A DNA stretch of 64,000 nucleotides, taken from assembly GCF_033473495.1 (NCBI RefSeq), contig NC_088938.1, positions 496,001 through 560,000 of the forward strand, given 5' to 3'. The notes below the pieces were generated by a model that was given only the letters and a program-made list of their open reading frames with translations, did no database searches and was not told the DNA's origin. Each line of letters begins with the position of its first letter. The stretch's first letter is position 1. A program made the position numbers and the translations under genes. This stretch comes from Cercospora beticola. Taxonomy: Eukaryota > Ascomycota > Dothideomycetes > Mycosphaerellales > Mycosphaerellaceae. Shown here piece after piece: positions 56,851 through 64,000 of this stretch.

Positions 56851-58285
56851 TTAAGGGAACATCTTCTCGTAAAAATGCTCGCCAGTCTCGAGGATTTCGA
56901 CCTCCTCTCCAAGTTTGAACACTCCTCTGTCGAACAAAGGTATCAACGACAATCCAAGACACGGATGGGGCTTGGCTCCTTCATCGACTTGTCGTGTGCG
57001 TCGTAGTGTCGCTCCAGGTTCGTTGCGGTCCTGAGAGAACTGTTAGCTACATATTCAAGACGCAACAAAAGACAGGAGTGCACACCTTGATACCAGTCTG
57101 AGGATCCACGTTGGGTACATTACACCTGGCTGTTCGACACGCTGCATGATAGACACCAGGAGATTGAGATTTCGTGTCTTCGTTTGCTGCGTTGCCAATT
57201 GCTATTCGTTTCCAGGAGTCTTCGGCATAAGCAGGCGTTCCAGATATATATATGTTGGCTCTGAATCTCCGCGCGTCCAACTGTCCCTTGGCGACACTGC
57301 CTTCAGGCATCAAGTCATCGATGTCCCGAATGCTCGCCATGTTGAGGATGTGTACTGAGAAGGCATCGGGAAACCCTACTCGGAATTCTTCGCCTTGGTG
57401 GTCTGCTGGAAGACTTCGCGAGATCTTTCGAAGCTGGTTGTCGTTTTGTCGAAAGATGCCCAGCGGGTTCCTCGCACCCAGAAAGTGTTCAAGTTTGGCC
57501 AACGTACTTGCTTGAATCTCATTTGTCATATTCGTGGCAAGCGGACAGTCTGTCCAGATGGTGAGGTGCTCTTCGGTATACTGTTTTGTCGTGCTGCGCT
57601 CGAAGGTCGGGTTCAATGGCAACTTTATTGTGACGAGTTCTGTGCTTGAGCTAGCACCAGCCTCGGCGCTGTAAGGAAAGCGAACGACGACACATCCACC
57701 ATTCGCTGGCCAACTCTCAACTCGATCGACATCTGCCTCCTCGTCCAGCTCTTGCAGATTCGGCAACCACAATTCTGTCTTAAGTAGCGAAAGCTTGGGG
57801 AACTCCCGCTGAGTTACGAAGCGCCATTCGTGGCCCGTCTCTGTCGGCACCAGTTGCGCGAAGCTGAAAATCCGATCACATACCAGCCCAGTCGAAGTAA
57901 CTCCTGCTCGTTGCAACTCCACTCCTCCGCAAGACTTGATCGGATACACAAAGATAGCCTTTACTGTTGGCCGCTGTTTCTCGTTCCCATTACTGCCGAT
58001 TAGAGGTGCTTGATACTGATCCTCGAGCTCTGATCTCCCATAAATCCCAAATCGAAAGCATCCTGGCACATTTTCGCTCCTCTCGGTCTCCTTTCGTTCT
58101 TGCAGCAGTCGCCTCCTTCTTTCTCTCCAAACACCGAAGGCCAAGGTAGAAACAAATATCACAGCCAAAAAGCCTTTCCAGGAAGTCAAATACGCAACGT
58201 AATGCTCCAAAAACGTTCGGTTCTCCATGATCGCGTCGCAGAAAGAAGTCCAAAGTCCAGTCATCTTGGCTGCTCCTCCGCACAT
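56851..58285 (-). CDS. Membrane-anchored MOSC-domain protein (mARC-like)
   Basis: Two exons (58285-57086, 57030-56851) give 459 residues, with a 55-bp intron. An N-terminal helix (WKGFLAVIFVSTLAFGVW) followed by RERRRR should anchor it in a membrane. The MOSC N-terminal barrel follows (KAIFVYPIKSCGGVEL), then the MOSC domain with CRTARCNVPNVDPQTG, where the Cys could bind molybdenum cofactor. The second exon completes it: DRNEPGATLRR, the stretch from DEGAKPHPCLG and the end ETGEHFYEKMFP. Human mARC enzymes reduce N-hydroxylated compounds at the mitochondrial outer membrane with cytochrome b5; similar chemistry here is inferred. The first ATG follows an in-frame stop. Confidence 0.88.
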
Positions 58286-59094
58286 GTACTTCTTCAATCA
58301 ATGAGACCAAAATTATCGCCACGCTAGCGTCGGTCCATGCGGCCTGCCGGCTCCCTCGTGTGTTTCAGTAATCCCACCAGACAAAGTGAAGGCCGAAGTT
58401 CCAGTGGTCAAGAGAGCCTGGTCATTTTTCGTCTAGGCGTAAGCTCAAGGGTGATGGGTAGGACAGGGCTGAGCTCTGTTGGAGGAAGCGGCTAACAGTT
58501 TGGGTAGAACTCTCCATTGGAGAAAGTGCGGGAGGATTAACTAGTGGGCAGGCATGCTGGTTGCCTGACTTTTGGCGTAGACAAGATCGTTCCTCACTGC
58601 CGCATTGTAGTCGAGTTGCAGGTATGTAGAAGTCCTTGCAATTTTGTGCAGTGCAACAGAACACGAGAGTAAGCACGGCTTGCTTGAGGTTGTGAGGTTG
58701 GGAAGCCACAGCCAAGAACTTGTGCGCCCAGGATATGACGAATGCGAAAGGCAGTGTTCCTGAATGCCACGATTCTTGGAACATCACTCCTCCTTCGCGT
58801 GCTGGCGCGCACTGTGCACATGCGTCCATGCTGGAGGTGATCATTGCCAGAGCTAAGCCACGAGCACGGCGAAACTGTGACGATCTGCACACATCGCAAC
58901 CCTAAGTGTCAGCACTAGGCAGGATCAGGAACTTGTCTCAACCCGGCAAGGTGGCATGCATGTTGGACAGGCAGGAGACAGGCACCCTGGCAGGGATAGT
59001 GTTGAGGCATTGCAAGATGTAGCTGCTTATACAGTGTAATGGTAGATATACGCCTTGTGAGCCTCGATTGACCGTTCTCACAGGAATCACCACT
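58286..59094. other. Intergenic, promoter of the MOSC gene
   Basis: About 0.8 kb between two minus-strand genes. No supported frame or motif. Confidence 0.4.
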
Positions 59095-61099
59095 CTACCC
59101 ATTGAGAATGACATCCGCCGCCTTCTCACTGACCATCATGATCGGAGCCTGAATAAAGATTCCCGGAATACGAGGGAACACACTTGCATCGACAACTCTC
59201 AATCCATCAATACCATTGACTCGGAACTTCGAGTCGAGGACAGCCTGATTGTCATTCTGAGCCCCGATAGGTGCCGTGCAACAAGCATGGTGACCCCAAG
59301 CCTCGTCCTTGACGTACTGAGCAAGAGCTTCATCAGAAGTTACTGCAGGTCCAGGGCGATCTTCTGTGTTAGGCGTGCCCCCAAAGAAGGCGTAGTTTTC
59401 GTAGCGATCTAATGCCTCACGAGACATCTTGATCGCTTGAACCATGGCCGCGACATCTTTGACATCTGCGCCATTCTCGGTAGTGCCTGTGTCGAAGTAG
59501 TTGAAGTTGATGAGAGGAGTGTCGAGAGGATCGGTAGAGCGAAGCTCCACGGTACCGGCCTTGTTTCTGGTGTGCGCCTTGAGCGTGTACCATGAGAAGG
59601 CGTTGTGGTTTGCGACAGCAGCGTCGCCCCATCGAGGGAAGTACCTGAAGCGATCAGCTTGACATTGGAGAAGAAGACAAGGCATGGTCAACTTACCCAG
59701 TGAAGTTTACAGGACCTCCGAAAATGAAGAGATCAATGTTGCTATCATCTGCCGTGTCCGAGTTGACAGCCATAGCAGCTGCCAAGCCATTGCTGGCATA
59801 AGCACCACGAAGACCCAGAAGACTTGGATTCTGCTGCCATTGGCGATAGCAGCGATCTTGCGGCTTTGCATCGAAGGTACAGCCATCTAGCAGAGGGAAG
59901 TCGTTGGGATGTCTGGCATTCACAGGAATTTCGTATCGATCCTGCATGTTCTTTCCAAGGCCTGGGACGTCCTTTACAACAGGAATACCGAATCGCTGTA
60001 GTTCGGCAGCAGGACCAATACCCGAGAGCTTGAGTGTTTGGATGGAATTGTAGGAGCCTCCGGCCATGATGACTTCCTTTCTTGCACGAGCGGAACCAGG
60101 AGTGCCAGAAGCACCACTCAGAGGGCTCGCGCGGTAGAGATGCTTGCCGGAAAGATACTCTACTCCTGTAGCTCTTGGTCGCGCACCGCTTCGATCGAAC
60201 ACGATCTTCGTTACGTGAGTGTCGGTACGGACAGTTAGAGGAAACCCTTGTTGTACTGTGTTGACAATACGCTCGCGAACGCTGACTCTGGCACCTCCTC
60301 GTTGGATGAGCGGAATTTGGAAGAAGCCCTCGAGTGAATCGCGGCCAGGAGTGTTGTTTGGATCTAGGAGAGCAGTGAGGAAACCAGTTGCACCAGCAAT
60401 TGGATCTGGTCCAACACCCATGACGGCAGCACCTCCAGCCAGATGCTGAACAAGCATAGTATCTCTGGCCAGAATGGCTGGGTCTGTTGGTCCGGTCGGT
60501 TGCCATTCGTACACTTTTGCCAAGTATTTGTTCATATTGGCGCTTGACCAGGACGAGTCACCAGTAATGGAGGCAATGTTATCCCAATCCGAAGCATGCG
60601 GCGTGATCCAGATGAGTGCATTGTGTGATACACAACCACCTGCAACGATCAGCTACAGAGCTGGATCCTATCTCGTTAGTACTTACCGAGAGTGCCAGCT
60701 CGTGGATAGAGAATGCCCTTGCCCTCCACATATTTGGAATCTCGGCGAGCTCTGGTCTGGTCTTGGTAGTGGTTCACGTAGATATCCCATGCAATCTTAG
60801 GATCCTGCGTCACGGCAGCTTGATAGCCAGGTACAGAGTAGCTGTCATCACTGTCAGCTACAGTTCTCTCGGCCAGCCATGTCGTTGGCATACTTGTAGT
60901 TTGCGCCCTGATCATCTCCCGACTCAATCAGAAGAACAGACTGCCCAGCACGAGCGAGCCTCGAGGCTAATGGACCACCTCCAGCTCCAGAGCCAACGAC
61001 AATGTAGTCATATTCATTCGACTGACGTTCCTCAACAACAGGCACAGCTGCCACGGTGGCTGCCACAGCCAGGACCAACGCCTTCGTGAAGCCCTTCAT
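59095..61099 (-). CDS. Secreted GMC oxidoreductase
   Basis: Four exons (61099-60894, 60841-60687, 60639-59697, 59644-59095) give 617 residues; introns 52, 47 and 52 bp. Signal peptide MKGFTKALVLAVAATVAAVP, then the FAD site YIVVGSGAGGGPLASRLA. GMC signatures include CVSHNALIW, AGGSYNSIQTLKLSGIGP and, near the end, WGHHACCTAPIG with the catalytic His, then VVDASVFPRIPGIFIQAP. The second active-site residue is unclear by eye. Enzymes of this group oxidise alcohols, sugars or aryl alcohols outside the cell and make H2O2. The first intron's acceptor was chosen because the nearer AG is too close to the branch. Confidence 0.9.
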
Positions 61100-62100
61100 G
61101 ATCGAGCAAAGGCACAACCAGGTGGTCAGCCACAACAAGCGGCGGGGATATCACCATCTTTATGGCCACTCAACGACAAGCAGCCACAAGCATCACACAT
61201 ACCGAGCCGAAGGAGCGAGAGATCCAACTATCGTGTGGAACAGAGCAAGTCGACACGAAGATCGACACTATCGGCCACGCATCATGTGAAGACCAATCCC
61301 AGCATGGCAGTAAGTCCTTAACAAAAGACCAATGAAGCGCTTCGTTCGTATAGTCGCAAAAAATGCTAGCTTCGTCACTTCCGCGGTGTGCTGTGGCTAA
61401 GAGAACAAGCTTTGCCTCGCGCAGAGGATAAAGCCAACCGGCGCCTCTCCCAGAAACGCCTCATGGAGAAAAGTTCTTCTTGGCTTTCGCGTTCATTTGT
61501 GGCTTCGTTTGACGAGGCGCCGCTGACTGCAGCAGCAAGTTTTCCTCTCATGGTATTCTCTGGCATAGCTTTGGAGACATGGAACGTACTGATGATTGAT
61601 TTGGGAACAGTGCAGTCGCCGGATTGGCGCCTTCATGGTGAAACTGTCAAAATTGGCACGCTGCCCATTTTGATGACATCGTCCGAGCGGGCTGGGATGC
61701 GGAGATGTAGTCAGAGTGCCTGCTCAGTGTTGAGAGAGGCTTAGTTCGCGCAGCAGACGCCCAGCGTTTTCATCACGGCCGGTTTACTCACGATCAAGTG
61801 AGATCGCAGACAATAGTTTTGCATAGTCTTTAGACCATCTGGTTCCGCACGTCTCGATCGGACACAGAGTTTGATATCACTGATGATGCCCACGTAGCCA
61901 CGTGCATGCAGCCAAGCTTATACCTCCACCTCCACGTTCCTGTGGTCACGACCGTCAGGTGCATCATCTCCGCAAATCTATAGAGATGCCTCGGATTGAG
62001 GATTGTGATCCAAAGAGGCACTATTCGCTTTAGGCAAGCAGTGCGCTCCCTCGTGCGACTCCAGACTACCACTGAAGTTCACTCCAGCCATACACAGAGT
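61100..62100. other. Intergenic 1 kb, promoter of the GMC gene
   Basis: Separates two minus-strand genes. A plus-strand frame of 118 residues (61388-61744) has no domain. Nothing else is seen. Confidence 0.4.
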
Positions 62101-63933
62101 TCACGCTACCATAGGGCTGAAGTGGTTCTCCCAGAATCGGGTGCCGTCAAGGCACTGATCGCGACATAGCGTGCCTGTCTCTTCGGCCATTTCCAGCTCC
62201 TCGGTGGCCACACCTACGCTCCAGCCAAAGCGTTCAGCGGTCTCGTGAGCAGTGACACCTTTGCCAAAGGAAGTCTCCAAGATCTTGTCGTGCGTTGGTG
62301 GATCGAGTACCGCCTGCTCTCGCAACCAAGCGAGGATTGTTGCAATAGTCTTCTCGTCGGACCGACTGCGCTCTTGCACCACAAGTAGGCCACTCTTGAA
62401 GCGGCGTAAGCGCACGGGCATGTGCAAGCTGTCCCACATATTTGCTGCCTTCTCAAAGTCGAGTGGTGACACAAGCTCGATGCCGTTGCGGGCTTTGTTG
62501 AATACTTGCCACAAGTCAACCAGTGACATGATGCCCCCTTCTTTACGGAGCACCCCTTTGCGATCATCTGTGAGAAACTCGGCCAGGTCTCGTGAGAGCT
62601 GTGTGATGTAGAGCTTTTCGGCAGAAGAGCCCTCGCCCAGCATGTCTTTGGTTGTCACAAGGCCAAGCGCTGATGCAGAATCCAAGATCAATCGTTTCGT
62701 GTCATCGCTCGCCGCTCCATTTGCTTGCCTCGCGAACTGTTCAGCCATTTGGATGACTTCTTTGGCGGAGGTCATTAATGCCTCAAGGTCCTCGAATGCA
62801 GTGCCAATGACTGCTTGATTGTTCTGACGCAATGCAGCGCCACGCTGCTCAAGTCCGGCAATGCCCACTACACGTGGGGCTGCACCTGTTGGTGGCAAGT
62901 TTCCTCCAGGCGGATTGAATGAGCTACGAGACTGTGGAGGCGTGGCCCCAGGCCTGGGAACCGGCGGCGCGCTCTGAAGCAACCACTTTCGTTGCACCAA
63001 TGCTTCCTGGAGTCGCTCTAGGAAAACCTTTTCGCCGCCAGCACGGAACGAGAATTTGATGGTTTCAATTGTCTGGTCGTCGACAATCGAGGAACGAGGC
63101 AAGCTTGGCCCTGGCGATTCTGGGCGTTTGAGAGAATCCTCAACAAGCCGTGAGGCACGGTTGGAGCTGGGTCCGAGAGGAGCTGAGCACATCTCACAAC
63201 TCGTCATGCCAGGATAATTCTCGTACGTGCATCTTAGGCAGAGGTTCGATGATGGCGCTGGCGTGGAAGGGGACGAGCCATACGTAGGTGATGAGCTCGC
63301 GTCCAGAGAGTTGCGCGCAGTGCCAGGTAGGCTGTCAACGGGACCGCTTGGACGATTAGACATTGCTGCAATCGATGCCTTGATCATCAGGGCGAGCGGT
63401 GGCTTCACGCCGCACGCTTGACACGCTGGCAGCGGCGTGTACTGATTCGCTGTACCAGGATCAAAGTTGAGTGGCACCGAGTTCGACATGCCACAGATAG
63501 GGCAAATCCAAGTTGCATTTGGATCTGTCATGGGCGCCGGAGAGGGTGCAGACCGAGGCGACGAGCCATTCTGTCCGACTAAAGCATCGGCTGGCGATGG
63601 ATAACGGGGCACAGGACTGCGGATACTGTTGAAGGCAGTCTTCTTTGGCGTCTTTGGAAAGAGCGTGATCTTGGCCGACGACTTCAGGAAGCCAGCATAG
63701 AATTCAGGACGATCAATCTCCTTCAGATCTACTGCGACCGAGTACTTTCTTGGCTCGGTGTTGTCCACATAGCAGACGCGATGCGAGGTCAGGTACGCGT
63801 GGCCGTTCTGATGGTTTGGAATTTTGTATTTGCCCTCATACAGGCCGACGCCATCCTGTACGAACAGCAGAGTCTCGTCATCGTATAGTTGTGGCCGGAG
63901 CGCGGTCGTCAGTTCCAGGTGGCGGAGAAACAT
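62101..63933 (-). CDS. VPS36: ESCRT-II subunit Vps36
   Basis: An intronless frame of 610 residues. The GLUE domain starts MFLRHLELTTALRPQL and has two zinc-finger insertions, as in yeast Vps36: WICPICG with ACQACG, and the NZF-like LCLRCTYENYPGMTSCEMC. After a Pro/Ser-rich linker the EAP30 winged-helix region spans about 360-610, including LGEGSSAEKLYITQLSRDLA and VELVSPLDFE-like sequence. GLUE binds PI3P and ubiquitin on endosomes, and the winged helices join Vps22 and Vps25. The frame is complete, and 67 bases of 5' leader remain in the window. Confidence 0.95.
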   Translation of the reverse strand: MFLRHLELTTALRPQLYDDETLLFVQDGVGLYEGKYKIPNHQNGHAYLTSHRVCYVDNTEPRKYSVAVDLKEIDRPEFYAGFLKSSAKITLFPKTPKKTAFNSIRSPVPRYPSPADALVGQNGSSPRSAPSPAPMTDPNATWICPICGMSNSVPLNFDPGTANQYTPLPACQACGVKPPLALMIKASIAAMSNRPSGPVDSLPGTARNSLDASSSPTYGSSPSTPAPSSNLCLRCTYENYPGMTSCEMCSAPLGPSSNRASRLVEDSLKRPESPGPSLPRSSIVDDQTIETIKFSFRAGGEKVFLERLQEALVQRKWLLQSAPPVPRPGATPPQSRSSFNPPGGNLPPTGAAPRVVGIAGLEQRGAALRQNNQAVIGTAFEDLEALMTSAKEVIQMAEQFARQANGAASDDTKRLILDSASALGLVTTKDMLGEGSSAEKLYITQLSRDLAEFLTDDRKGVLRKEGGIMSLVDLWQVFNKARNGIELVSPLDFEKAANMWDSLHMPVRLRRFKSGLLVVQERSRSDEKTIATILAWLREQAVLDPPTHDKILETSFGKGVTAHETAERFGWSVGVATEELEMAEETGTLCRDQCLDGTRFWENHFSPMVA

Positions 63934-64000
63934 TCGCAGACATAGGGACAGGCGACCAAGAAAATGGGGAAGCGCGTGAAGTCGTGTTCAGTTAGGGCTG

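Overview
This is a 64 kb window of a filamentous ascomycete genome (Pezizomycotina; a dothideomycete is my best guess, by inference). Genes lie on both strands and most are split by one to six short introns of about 40-150 bp. These introns have GTRNGT-type donors, CTRAC branch sites and YAG acceptors. The gene set is typically fungal: PEF protein, Rcl1, OST2/DAD1, DUF2417, a Zn2Cys6 factor, PHD proteins and GMC oxidases. There are no operons, CRISPR arrays, rRNA genes or convincing tRNA genes. Gene models were rebuilt by hand by joining reading frames at consensus splice sites, with phase and family sequence as checks.

Left block (0-13.5 kb), conserved housekeeping genes: a triple-RRM protein, a penta-EF-hand protein, an APH-type kinase, a CoA-pyrophosphatase (PCD1-like Nudix), a UBE2W-like E2, a Ca2+/calmodulin-dependent kinase, a TMEM14 protein, the oligosaccharyltransferase subunit OST2/DAD1, and an inorganic pyrophosphatase with an in-frame mitochondrial-like leader.

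Decay island (about 13.5-23.4 kb): a broken copy of the 3' end of a neighbouring gene, a kinase-like pseudogene with frameshifts and a stop, a 101-bp tandem repeat, a long interrupted reading frame, and a TA-rich tract that looks like repeat-induced point mutation (RIP). An intact 742-residue conserved protein of unknown function lies among them.

Middle block (23.4-44.6 kb): a seven-exon glycine-rich RNA-binding protein, Rcl1, a two-PHD-finger protein, a Zn2Cys6 transcription factor next to an FAD monooxygenase, a secreted type-B carboxylesterase, a DUF2417 membrane protein, and several unknowns separated by 1-2 kb gene-poor gaps.

Right block (45-64 kb): a secreted M35-like metalloprotease with an extra cysteine-containing domain, protein phosphatase methylesterase, a small secreted protein, ribosomal protein eS17, mitochondrial Hsp70 (SSC1), a GPI-anchored Ser/Thr-rich protein, a membrane-anchored MOSC protein, a secreted GMC oxidoreductase and the ESCRT-II subunit Vps36.

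No clearly new multi-gene system is visible. The best second-look items are the two-start pyrophosphatase, the decay island with its duplicated gene tail, the modular exons of the glycine-rich RNA-binding protein, the two-domain metalloprotease, and the very small exons that a plain ORF search misses.
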